From Dactylosporangium sp040605635 (GTDB lineage: Bacteria > Actinomycetota > Actinomycetes > Mycobacteriales > Micromonosporaceae): DNA of 64,000 nucleotides. Positions 50,005-57,841 of the stretch are shown one piece after another; position 1 is the first letter of the stretch; each line of letters starts with the position of its first letter. The stretch lies in NCBI RefSeq assembly GCF_040605635.1, contig NZ_JBEXDG010000035.1, positions 1-64,000 of the forward strand. The letters run 5' to 3'. Position numbers and translations under genes: made by a program. The notes beneath the pieces were generated by a model. The model had not been told where the DNA came from, ran no database searches, and saw only the letters and a program-made list of their open reading frames with translations.

Positions 50005-52065
50005 TCAGGTCGCGGCGGCGTCGGACGGCATCGCCAGATCGGCCGTCGTCTTGAGCCTGCTCGCGGCGCGACCGGAGTGCACGGCAGGTGCCGCTTGGCC
50101 GGTGCGGGTCTGCGGGGCGGGGCGCTCCGGCAACGGGATGGTGCCCTGCAGTGTGGTGCCGTGCCCGGGCAGGCTGATGAGCCGGCTGCTGCCGCCGAGG
50201 GCGGCGATCCTGTCGCTCAGACCGCGGATGCCCGAACCGGCGCTCGGTTCGGCGCCGCCGACACCGTCGTCCTCGACACATATCCGCAGCGTGTGCTCAT
50301 CGGATACGACAACGATGCGGATGTACGAGGCGTTGGCGTGTTTGACAGCGTTGGTGACCGCTTCGGCGATGATGTAGTAGGCGTTGGTCTCAATGCTTGC
50401 CGGCAGCCGACCCTGGAGACGAATGTCCAGTTCGGTCGGCACCGATGAGCGACGGGCCAGTGTCCGGAGTGCGGCGCCGAGGCCGCGTTCGGTCAGGATC
50501 GCGGGGTGGATGCCGTGCGAGAGCTCCCGCAGTTCGTCCAGTGCGCAGGCGAGGTCGGCGCTCGTCGTGGCCAGCTCGGCGGGCACGTCGGCCAAGCCCG
50601 TGGACGCCTGCTTCTGAATCCGGCGAAGGTCGAGCAGCAACGCGAGGAGGCGTTGCTGCGTGCCGTCGTGGAGGTCACGCTCGATTCTGCGGCGCGCCTC
50701 GTCGCCGACATCGGCGATCCGGACGCTGGCGGCCGCCAGATCGCAGCGAGCTTGCAGGTTTGCCACCGCCACGCCGGCGAGGTCGGTGAAGTCGGCGGTC
50801 CGGGCGACGTCCTCTGTGCGGAGGTGTTCCTTGTCCCGGGCCAGGACGACCAGGGCGCCCCACGAAATGCCCTGCACCATGATCGGCGCACCCACCGAGG
50901 TCGTGATGCGGTGCTCGGTCAGAAACGGGTCGGTCAGCGGCGTGCCGTCGCCGACGGCGGCCAGCCACGGCCGCTGCTCGGCATAGACGTGCGCGGCGAC
51001 GCCGTGCGGGTGCAGGGCGGTCCGTGTGCCGATCACCGCGGGAGGGTCTCCCCTGCCCCACGCCGCGACGACGGTTGCGAGGCCGTCCGGCTCGAAGCGC
51101 AGGAGCATCGTCGCCTCCGCCCGCAGCAGCCATCCGACCTCCTCGGCGATCGCGGTGAACACCGCGTCCGGCGGTGTACCACAGGCGACGAGCGTTGCGA
51201 TCCGCCGCAGGGCGCTCTGCTCGGACACCAGCCGACCGAGACGATGATGCTGATCCTCCAGCGACACGGCCATGGCGTTGAAGGACCGTTGCAGGACGCC
51301 GACCTCGCCGGGTCCGTCCTCGGGCATGCGAGCGGACAGCGTGCGACTGGCCAGGTCGTCGGCGGTGCCGGCAGCGGCGCGGACCGGGCGGACGATCCGG
51401 CGGTTCACGAACACGGCGAAGCTCACCACGACGACGATCGAGCCGGTGAGCCCGGTCACCGCCACAGCCCTGGCCCAGACGATATCGGCGTGCTCGGCCG
51501 CCGCCTGTCGAGCCGCGTCCCTGGTTTGCATGGTGCTGAACTGTGCGAATCCCGCGTGGATCGCGTCAAGACGGCTCTGGGTGTCGAGCAGGCGCGCATC
51601 GTCGGGTCCCGCCCCTCCCGCGAGGTAGGCGCGCATCGACGGCACCGAGTCCTCGTTCAGGTAGGCGGCGATCTGCCCGTTCAGATGCTGGACGAGGACC
51701 CGCAGCGACGGGTTGCCGGCGGAGGACACGGCGAGTTGCGCGGCCTGCTGCGGGATCGCGGCACGGGCCCGCTCCCAGGACTGCATGAATCGTTGATCGC
51801 GGGTGATGATGAAGCCACGTTCACTGCTCTCGACCGCCAGCAGTGATCCCTCCAGTCGCCCGGCATCGGAAAGCGCCTGTTGCGCACCGCGGGCGGACCG
51901 GACGCGTTCGTCCAGATTCGCGGTCATGGCCATCATCACGACCAGCACCGCGATCAAGGTCGCGGTGAACGCCAGGCACATGACGATCACCTGATGGGTG
52001 AGGCCGGCGCCGAAGAACGCCGTGCGCGCCGGTCGCCTGGCCGACCTCGAGTCGGGCGCGTTCAC
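50005..52065 (-). CDS. CHASE3-HAMP-GAF histidine kinase
   Basis: A 686-residue membrane sensor kinase of the HisKA_3 (NarL partner) class. A first helix at about residues 26-48 is followed by a CHASE3 extracytoplasmic domain (about 50-180), a second helix near 185-205, HAMP (about 205-262), GAF (about 285-430), the phosphoacceptor box RRRIERDLHDGTQQRLLAL and a GHKL ATPase with EAVTNAVKHANA (N box). The GTG at 52065 with GGAGA upstream is chosen as the start. No response regulator gene is adjacent, so it is an orphan kinase. It is divergent from a universal stress gene, which may be its target region. Confidence 0.88.
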   Translation of the reverse strand: MNAPDSRSARRPARTAFFGAGLTHQVIVMCLAFTATLIAVLVVMMAMTANLDERVRSARGAQQALSDAGRLEGSLLAVESSERGFIITRDQRFMQSWERARAAIPQQAAQLAVSSAGNPSLRVLVQHLNGQIAAYLNEDSVPSMRAYLAGGAGPDDARLLDTQSRLDAIHAGFAQFSTMQTRDAARQAAAEHADIVWARAVAVTGLTGSIVVVVSFAVFVNRRIVRPVRAAAGTADDLASRTLSARMPEDGPGEVGVLQRSFNAMAVSLEDQHHRLGRLVSEQSALRRIATLVACGTPPDAVFTAIAEEVGWLLRAEATMLLRFEPDGLATVVAAWGRGDPPAVIGTRTALHPHGVAAHVYAEQRPWLAAVGDGTPLTDPFLTEHRITTSVGAPIMVQGISWGALVVLARDKEHLRTEDVARTADFTDLAGVAVANLQARCDLAAASVRIADVGDEARRRIERDLHDGTQQRLLALLLDLRRIQKQASTGLADVPAELATTSADLACALDELRELSHGIHPAILTERGLGAALRTLARRSSVPTELDIRLQGRLPASIETNAYYIIAEAVTNAVKHANASYIRIVVVSDEHTLRICVEDDGVGGAEPSAGSGIRGLSDRIAALGGSSRLISLPGHGTTLQGTIPLPERPAPQTRTGQAAPAVHSGRAASRLKTTADLAMPSDAAAT

Positions 52066-52332
52066 TGTGCATCTCCACGTGGCGGATCGCCAGATCGGCC
52101 GACGCACATGACAGCCGGCAGCGGTGTGCTTTCCCCGTACACCTGGCGCTCCATACGAGCATAACGCCGTACGTCCTGCCGCTTCCGCGTGTCGCGGCCG
52201 GCGGAGCACCTGTTGTCGACGCTGCTCACGCGGGTTGTGGGACAGGAAAAGCCTTGTCGACGGCGGGTCGCAGGTGCCTACGGTGGTTTCAGCGGTGGCG
52301 GCGGTCAGGTCACCAGCGTCGCGGAGGCCATG

Positions 52333-53235
52333 ATGGTTACGGAGCACAGTGTCGTCGTCGGTGTCGACGGTTCCCCGCCGAGCCTGGAGGCGGTCGCCTG
52401 GGCCGCCGAGGATGCGGTGCGTCGCAGCCTGGCGCTGCACATCCTGTACGCGTTCGTATGGCCACCCGTCTACACGACAGTCCCCACGCCGGTGCCGTCC
52501 CCGTATGAACTGGGATTCCAGGCCATCGCCGGGCGCGTCGTCGCCGACGCCGCTGACCGGGCGAGACAGGCGGCACCGGAGGTCCACGTCACGACCGGCA
52601 CGCAGGTCGAGTCGGCCGCGGCGGCGCTCGTGCGCGCGGCCGGGCACGCCTGCGAGGTCGTGGTCGGCAACCGCGGCCACAGCGGCTTCGCCGGGCTGAT
52701 CCTGGGCTCGGTCGGCGTCCAGGTGGCCGCGCACGCCCCATGTCCGGTCGTGGTCGTGCGGCACACGGACCAGCCGGCCGGCCCCGAGGCGGACCGGGTC
52801 GTGATCGGCATCGACGGCTCTCACAACGCCGACGCCGCACTGCGGTTCGCATTCGAACAGGCATCATCGGCCGGGATCGGCCTGACCGCGGTGCTGGCGC
52901 ATCGGTGGCCGGGGTCCGCGCGACATACCGAAGATCTGCTGCCGCTGACGCACGGTGCCGGCGATCTGCGCGAGGAGGAACAGCGCATCCTGGCCCGGTC
53001 GGTTGCCGGGTGGCGGGAGAGGTATCCGGACGTGGACGTTCGCACGACGACGGTACGCGGGCGGGCAGCGGAGGTGCTCGTCGACCTGTCCGCCGGAGCA
53101 CGGCTGCTCGTGGTCGGCTCCCGCGGCCGGGGCGGTTTCTCGGGACTGCTGCTGGGCTCCGTGTCACAGGCCGCCATACACCATGCGGCGTGCCCGGTCG
53201 CTGTCATCCGTCATTCGAAGAGGGTGAATGCATGA
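52333..53235 (+). CDS. Universal stress protein, two UspA domains
   Basis: A 300-residue tandem UspA protein. VVGVDGSPPS and VIGIDGSHNA open the halves; VVGNRGHSGFAGLILGS and VVGSRGRGGFSGLLLGS are the ATP loops. It shares the AFVWPPVYTTV segment and overall layout with the gene at 28815 (duplication pair). The ATG at 52333 has GCGGAGG upstream; an ATG three bases earlier is equivalent. I find no DosR-like box in its 5' region. Confidence 0.9.
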   Translation: MVTEHSVVVGVDGSPPSLEAVAWAAEDAVRRSLALHILYAFVWPPVYTTVPTPVPSPYELGFQAIAGRVVADAADRARQAAPEVHVTTGTQVESAAAALVRAAGHACEVVVGNRGHSGFAGLILGSVGVQVAAHAPCPVVVVRHTDQPAGPEADRVVIGIDGSHNADAALRFAFEQASSAGIGLTAVLAHRWPGSARHTEDLLPLTHGAGDLREEEQRILARSVAGWRERYPDVDVRTTTVRGRAAEVLVDLSAGARLLVVGSRGRGGFSGLLLGSVSQAAIHHAACPVAVIRHSKRVNA

Positions 53236-53625
53236 GCGACGGCGGCACTGTTCTTCGTGCGGGCGTGACCGTCGACCGCCGGGGCGTCCCCTCGGTCCCG
53301 GCGGTCGCCAGAGGATCGGAGGCATTGTGCAGGGCCGGTCCGACAGCTGCCGTGCTGCGGGGGGCGATGACTCCGGTGGATGCCATCTGCGGTTGGGCCG
53401 ACCCTGGTTCCACGGAACCACCATGCGATGACGGAGTCGTCCGTCCGACGGTTCGTTGCCGGACGACGATCGGACACGGTCCTTTCCCCGAAGCGCCGAC
53501 CCCGTTTGAGCGACCGGGGTGCCGGCGAAGACAGGCCCGGTCCCGTCGCAGTCACCGTGGCCGGGGGAACCGGCCGAGCAGATCCCCGCGCGGGCCGACG
53601 CGCAGGAGAGGTGAAGGAGCGAACA
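53236..53625. other. Gap without a supported gene
   Basis: A 390-bp stretch between the universal stress gene and the SpoIIAA-like gene. An ATG overlaps the preceding stop (53232), but the frame becomes arginine-rich and runs into the next gene, so I do not call it. AAGGAG near 53614 is the ribosome site of the next gene. No DosR-like box with the right spacing is seen. Confidence 0.35.
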
Positions 53626-54378
53626 ATGCTGGAGAACCTCATGGACACACCGGCCGGGGTGGACGCCGTCAGGGCCACTGGGCTGGTCCGTAAGGACGAC
53701 TACGAACGCAGCGTGGTGACGCTGGTCGACAGCGCACGGCGCGACGGTCGGCGCATCCGTCTGCTGTTCGAGCTCGGGTCCGACTTCCGGGGCTTCACAC
53801 CCGCCGCCGGATGGGAGGAGGCCAAGGTCGGGATCGGGTCATCGCGCACGTTCGAAGGTTGCGCGGTCGTGACCGACTCGGGTTGGATCCGGGAGACGAC
53901 CCGGCTCCTGGCGTTCCTGACGCCGTGCCCGGTGCACGTGTTCGACTCCCGCGGCCGGACCGCCGCGCTGGACTGGTTGCAGTCACTGCCCGAAGGACCC
54001 GGCGTCGAGCACCACCTCATCCCCGGCACCGGCGTCATCGTGGTCGAGGTCACCGAGCCGTTGAGGGCGCAGGATTTCAGTGCTCTCGCCGCGACCGCTG
54101 ACGGCTGGTTGACGACCCACGACCGGATCACCGGTATCGTCATGCACGCTCGCACCTTTCCGGGCTGGGAAAATCTCGGCAGCATGCTGAGACACGTCCG
54201 GTTCGTCCGCGACCACCACCGCAGGATCGGCCGGGTCGCGGTGGCCGCAGACAGTGCCGTGGCAGACGTCGCACCGCATCTGGCCAACCACTTCGTCCGG
54301 GCCGAGCTGCGGCACTTCGGCTACGACGACCTGGATGACGCGATCGCCTGGGCTTCGGCCGCTCCCCCGAAACACTGA
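53626..54378 (+). CDS. SpoIIAA-like/STAS protein, tandem
   Basis: A 250-residue cytoplasmic protein with two SpoIIAA-like (DUF3478) halves: RIRLLFELGSDFRGFTPAAGWEE followed by FEGCAVVTDSGWIRE in the first, and ITGIVMHARTFPGWENLGSMLRHVRFVRDHH with RVAVAADSAVADVAPHL in the second. These two blocks are the recurring signature of the family, which is thought to bind hydrophobic ligands. Role unknown; members are frequent in stress gene sets. Start ATG 53626 with GAAGGAG upstream. Confidence 0.78.
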   Translation: MLENLMDTPAGVDAVRATGLVRKDDYERSVVTLVDSARRDGRRIRLLFELGSDFRGFTPAAGWEEAKVGIGSSRTFEGCAVVTDSGWIRETTRLLAFLTPCPVHVFDSRGRTAALDWLQSLPEGPGVEHHLIPGTGVIVVEVTEPLRAQDFSALAATADGWLTTHDRITGIVMHARTFPGWENLGSMLRHVRFVRDHHRRIGRVAVAADSAVADVAPHLANHFVRAELRHFGYDDLDDAIAWASAAPPKH

Positions 54379-54379
54379 G

Positions 54380-54409
54380 ACCTGAAGCACTGCAACCTGA
54401 AGCACTGCA
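54380..54409 (+). repeat. Two perfect tandem copies of a 15-bp unit
   Basis: ACCTGAAGCACTGCA occurs twice in direct succession immediately after the SpoIIAA-like stop, with a third degraded copy (CCTCAGGCACCGCA, 54410-54423). The copies could reflect slippage duplication. Confidence 0.8.
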
Positions 54410-54506
54410 CCTCAGGCACCGCACCAGGGCTCGACGTGTCTGCGGGCCGCCTGCCGGAGCCGCCGGAACGATCAGCGGGCGGACCGACCGGGCGGGAGCT
54501 GTGAGC

Positions 54507-55073
54507 TCAAGCGGCCCTGGCCGTGACGCCGACGGTGGCGATCCCGGGTGTGGTCCGCACAAGTGCCTCGGCGACCGCCTTTTCCGTGTCGTCATCGAAG
54601 CGGCCGTCGACGGTGGCGCTCCCGTCATGCACGGCGACCGGCCAACGCCGCTGACCGCCGGCGTAGGCGTCGAGGCGGCGTTGCGCCTCCCGCTGTGCGG
54701 CGTCGTCGGTCGGCAGCAGGGTCCGCAGGACGTCGCTGCGGCTGACCACGCCGATGACGTGATCCTCGGCGACGACCGGCACGGTGTGGGCGTCACGCTG
54801 CACCATGACAGCGGCGACGTCGGCGAGGTCGGCGTCCGGCCAGGCCGTCACCGGCAGGCTGGACATCACATCACGGACGCGCCGCGGCATCCCGCCTGCG
54901 GCCATCTGACGTAACACATCACGTTCGCTGATCATCCCGATCAGGGTGTCGTCGTCACCGACGACCGGCACCGCCGTGAACGAATGCCGTTCCAGCAGCA
55001 CCACCGCGTCCCCGACGGGTGCGTCGGCATGCACCGTGTGGGCCGGGGTGCTCATGATGTCCTTCGCATGCAT
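54507..55073 (-). CDS. CBS-pair protein with C-terminal BON-like tail
   Basis: A 188-residue protein: CBS1 at about residues 4-60 (KDIMSTPAHTVHADAPVGDAV in part), CBS2 at about 68-122, and a short BON-like end (VAVHDGSATVDGRFDDDTEKAVAEAL). It resembles the DosR-regulated Hrp1 in size and order of its CBS part, with an extra C-terminal domain, and is shorter than the CBS-BON protein at 9821. GAGGAGG precedes the ATG at 55073. No DosR-like box is found at the usual distance. Confidence 0.85.
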   Translation of the reverse strand: MHAKDIMSTPAHTVHADAPVGDAVVLLERHSFTAVPVVGDDDTLIGMISERDVLRQMAAGGMPRRVRDVMSSLPVTAWPDADLADVAAVMVQRDAHTVPVVAEDHVIGVVSRSDVLRTLLPTDDAAQREAQRRLDAYAGGQRRWPVAVHDGSATVDGRFDDDTEKAVAEALVRTTPGIATVGVTARAA

Positions 55074-55320
55074 CGGTCCTCCTCAAAGTGTGAACCCGGT
55101 CAGCCGCCGTGTGGCAGACCGGCATCGTCCAGAGCCGCCCGGGCCGGCGTGGCCGCGCGCTGCCGCGCCGGGCTCTCGACCCGGTCCAGCAGCAGCACCA
55201 CCGCTGTGCGCAGTCTGATCCCGGGACGGGCGGGCGGGGCATGGTTCGTGACGGCGTCACCCGCTTGTCCCCCGCCTCAGCGGCCCGGGGCGACTCCATG
55301 ACCCGCTGCGGCCACACACG

Positions 55321-55336
55321 GTTGCGGTACCGCAAC
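55321..55336 (+). promoter_or_regulatory. Perfect 16-bp palindrome upstream of the STAS gene
   Basis: GTTGCGGTACCGCAAC is a perfect palindrome, followed one base later by the extra half-site GTTGCGG. GCCGATATTGTCGGC (55356-55370) is a second, smaller inverted repeat. Both lie 28-77 bp before the GTG start at 55398, in the 324-bp gap 55074-55397 that holds no gene I can support. Confidence 0.6.
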
Positions 55337-55397
55337 GGTTGCGGTTGTCACGGCAGCCGATATTGTCGGCTTTCGCACATGAGATCCGAGGTGAGCC

Positions 55398-55721
55398 GTG
55401 GCGTTATCGGTCGAGGTCCGCACCGGCTCCGACGCACAGGTTGTGATCACCCTGTGGGGCGAGCTCGACCAGAACACCGCGGCGCAGCTGCGTGACACGG
55501 TCGCCGCCGTGTTGACCGCCCATCCGCCACACCTGCGCGTCGATCTGGGGCAGGTCACCTTCGTCGACTCCGCCGGCCTCGGCGCGCTGGTCTCGGCCGA
55601 CAAACGTTGTCGTCAGATCGGCTGCCACCTCGTCCTGGACGGGATCAGCGAGACGCTGCACCAGCGCCTGCACATCACCGGTCTCACCGAGGTGCTCAGG
55701 CTCAGCGAGTCACCGCAATGA
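55398..55721 (+). CDS. STAS-domain anti-sigma factor antagonist
   Basis: A 107-residue single STAS protein of the RsbV/SpoIIAA type. VDLGQVTFVDSAGLGALVSA carries the phosphorylatable Ser in the D-S-x-G-L loop. GELDQNTAAQLRDTV is the usual first helix. It should bind and free sigma factors from an RsbW-like kinase; the HATPase protein at 47558 is a possible partner but is 7 kb away. GTG start with GAGGTGA upstream. Confidence 0.88.
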   Translation: MALSVEVRTGSDAQVVITLWGELDQNTAAQLRDTVAAVLTAHPPHLRVDLGQVTFVDSAGLGALVSADKRCRQIGCHLVLDGISETLHQRLHITGLTEVLRLSESPQ

Positions 55722-55793
55722 CCGAGGTGGCCGGGACGACGCCGCGGACCCGCCCGTCGACGGCGGGAAGCCGGCCCGGCAGCGCGATGCACC

Positions 55794-56267
55794 TCACGTC
55801 ACGTCTGTGACATCGACATCGGCCTGCAGTTCGCGGCGTACCGCCGCGACGAGGCCGGGCAGCGCGGCGCGCACGGGATCGCTCAGGCCGACGCCGAAGC
55901 TCGTGTCGGCGGCCTCGACACCGTAGACCACCATCCATTCGGGCGATCGGCCGAGCTGCCGGCTCAGCGCCACCGCCGCACCGAGGCCGGCGCCGTTGGT
56001 GCTGCCCGCCCGGTGCCCGGCGCGCGGGTCGGGCACGACGAGGCGGTGGATCCGGCCGGGCCGGGCCGGGTCGGCGTGGATGGCGTCGACCACGATGGCG
56101 AGTCGCCGCCGGTCCCACATCGCGATCAGCGCCGCGGTCTCGCCGTCGCTCTCCGCGAGGGTCACGCCGGGGCACCCCTGCTCGCGCAGTTCACGCACGA
56201 CCGCGGGCCCGACACCCTCGTCGTGCCGGAACGGGTTGCCGATGCCGATGACGACGGCGGGTCTCAT
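55794..56267 (-). CDS. Orphan hydrogenase maturation protease-like protein
   Basis: A 157-residue HybD/HoxW-type endopeptidase. IGIGNPFRHDEGVGPAVV carries the Glu that binds nickel in HybD, and VVDAIHA the Asp. In the third position, where active enzymes have a conserved His in a SSHG-like segment, this protein reads GSTNGAGLG, so the third ligand is Asn or missing. No hydrogenase subunit or hyp gene is in the window. It may be inactive, or process a hydrogenase encoded elsewhere. Ends in a small gap before the convergent STAS gene. Confidence 0.75.
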   Translation of the reverse strand: MRPAVVIGIGNPFRHDEGVGPAVVRELREQGCPGVTLAESDGETAALIAMWDRRRLAIVVDAIHADPARPGRIHRLVVPDPRAGHRAGSTNGAGLGAAVALSRQLGRSPEWMVVYGVEAADTSFGVGLSDPVRAALPGLVAAVRRELQADVDVTDVT

Positions 56268-56415
56268 GGCCACTGCCCGTTCCGCTCCACGGCGTGCCCC
56301 TCGCGACGGTGACACAGACGTTGCCGCACGGCTCGCACTCCCTGGCAGGCGCTGTGATCCGGCAGGCCGGGCCGGTGATGGGCGAGCATCACCGCGCACT
56401 TGACATTGGCACCCA

Positions 56416-57369
56416 TCAGTCGATGACGTCCTCGACCGGACGCCGGTTCGTGTAACACGTCGTCGGCGCGTATCCGAACCGCAGGACGAGCTGCGGGGCG
56501 TAGGCACGATGCAGGGCCAGCCGCAGCTGCTCACGGACCGCGGGCACTTCGACGGGCTGCGAATACATCGCCGAAGCCAGACCGAGATCGGCGGCGCGCA
56601 GCAGCACGCGCTGCAGCACCATGCCGGACTGTACGTCGTGCACGCGATATTCGCCGTGGAAACCGAGGACGGCGATCACCGGGTGGGGTGTGGGATCACG
56701 GGTGACCTCCTGTGCGGGTCCCCCGAAGTCACGGCGGGTCATCAGTTCGGCGTCATGCGGCGCCGCGCCGCAGGCGTGCCGCCCGATGCCCTGAACGTCA
56801 TCGTCGGCGACCAGGGTCCACTGGCGCAGTTCAGCGACGTAGGCGGGATCGGCACGCAGTTGCGCGTCGGCCTTCCGGGTGAGCAGCGCCACCGTCTCCA
56901 GGGCCGGCACGCCGTCGACGAGGTGCAGCCAGCCACCCTCGTCGCCGGCTGCCTCTGCCAGCTGCACCATGATGCCCGGCTCGACACGGACGTCCGCGAA
57001 CGGGCTCCTGTTGGTGTGGCGGCGCAGGATCTGCCGATGCAGGCTACGTTCCAGCGGCGTGGCCGGTCGGCGACTGCCCGGCACGAGATGGACCAGCGCA
57101 TCACCCGTTCCGGCGGTCCATGCCGCCGGCGCTCCGGCAACGGCGAGCGCCAGCCGCAGGTTGTAGGCGGCGGCGCCGCACGAGACGCGCGCCGCGCGTC
57201 CGTCCGGGTCGCACACCGGCAGGCCGCGACGGCGGTCGACCAGCACATCGATACCGTCGCTCGTGCGCCGGAACCTCCACGGCTGACTGTTGTGGATCGA
57301 CGGTGCCCAGACGGCGTCACCGACCGCTGCCACAAAGGTGGCCTCGGACCACATGTTCACGGCGGTCAT
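56416..57369 (-). CDS. Acg-like nitroreductase-fold protein
   Basis: A 317-residue member of the Acg/Rv3131 group. APSIHNSQPWRFRR (about residues 22-35) varies the usual NTQPW to NSQPW. RVSCGAAAYNLRLALA and the RVLLRAADLGLASAMYSQPVEV block (in outline) give the two fold halves. FMN sequestration or nitroreduction is expected from the family. The ATG at 57369 has GAGGAGG six bases upstream, and a DosR-like box lies 66-79 bp before it. Confidence 0.85.
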   Translation of the reverse strand: MTAVNMWSEATFVAAVGDAVWAPSIHNSQPWRFRRTSDGIDVLVDRRRGLPVCDPDGRAARVSCGAAAYNLRLALAVAGAPAAWTAGTGDALVHLVPGSRRPATPLERSLHRQILRRHTNRSPFADVRVEPGIMVQLAEAAGDEGGWLHLVDGVPALETVALLTRKADAQLRADPAYVAELRQWTLVADDDVQGIGRHACGAAPHDAELMTRRDFGGPAQEVTRDPTPHPVIAVLGFHGEYRVHDVQSGMVLQRVLLRAADLGLASAMYSQPVEVPAVREQLRLALHRAYAPQLVLRFGYAPTTCYTNRRPVEDVID

Positions 57370-57434
57370 CGCGACCTCCTCGGCCAGGTCCATTGTCCTC
57401 TTCCACCATTGCCCGGGTCCTGCCGCGACGGCCA

Positions 57435-57448
57435 GGGCAGAAGGTCCC
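57435..57448 (-). promoter_or_regulatory. DosR-like box upstream of a nitroreductase gene
   Basis: The minus strand reads GGGACCTTCTGCCC; nine of ten half-site bases match. Distance to the 57369 start is 66-79 bp. Confidence 0.6.
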
Positions 57449-57549
57449 GATCTGGGCCTGAGCGCAGACCACGCCCCTCCGCCTGCGGCGATCTCCCGGC
57501 CGGGTTCCGCAACGGCGTGTCGCACGAAGCCGTCGTGCGGTCCGGATCC

Positions 57550-57822
57550 AGGGGTCCTGCACCGGCGTGGCCTCCGCCCGCGTCCTCGACCGCATCCGCA
57601 AGGGTCCCGAGCAGCCCGACGAGCTCAAGGGCCTCACCGATCAGGAGCTGAAGATCCTCCGGCACATCGCGGAGGGCCTCACCAACCGCGAGATCGCCGA
57701 GCGGATGTTCCTGGCCGAGAAGACGGTCAAGAACTCCGTCTCGAGCCTGCTTGGCGAAGCTCGGCCTCGAGCGCCGCACCCAGGCGGCCGTCCTCGCCTC
57801 CCGGCTGCTGGACAAGTCCTGA
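57550..57822 (+). pseudogene. Broken devR copy next to the sensor kinase
   Basis: Only the C-terminal half of a DevR-like regulator remains. RVLDRIRKGPEQPDELKGL and the helix-turn-helix GLTNREIAERMFLAEKTVKN match the intact devR at 35370 almost residue for residue, but the receiver domain is missing and an extra T at about 57751 (CTGCTTGGCG versus CTGCTGGCG) shifts the frame. After the shift, the end LERRTQAAVLASRLLDKS is still readable to the stop at 57822. It lies 19 bp before the kinase start, so an ancestral devR-devS operon has lost its regulator here. Confidence 0.85.
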
Positions 57823-57841
57823 CCCCGAATACGATCCAGTT

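Noticed and set aside
53232..53693. Frame starting with an ATG that overlaps the universal stress stop
   Set aside because: After about 70 codons it becomes Arg-rich and runs across the start of the clearly coding SpoIIAA-like gene; it has no recognisable fold.
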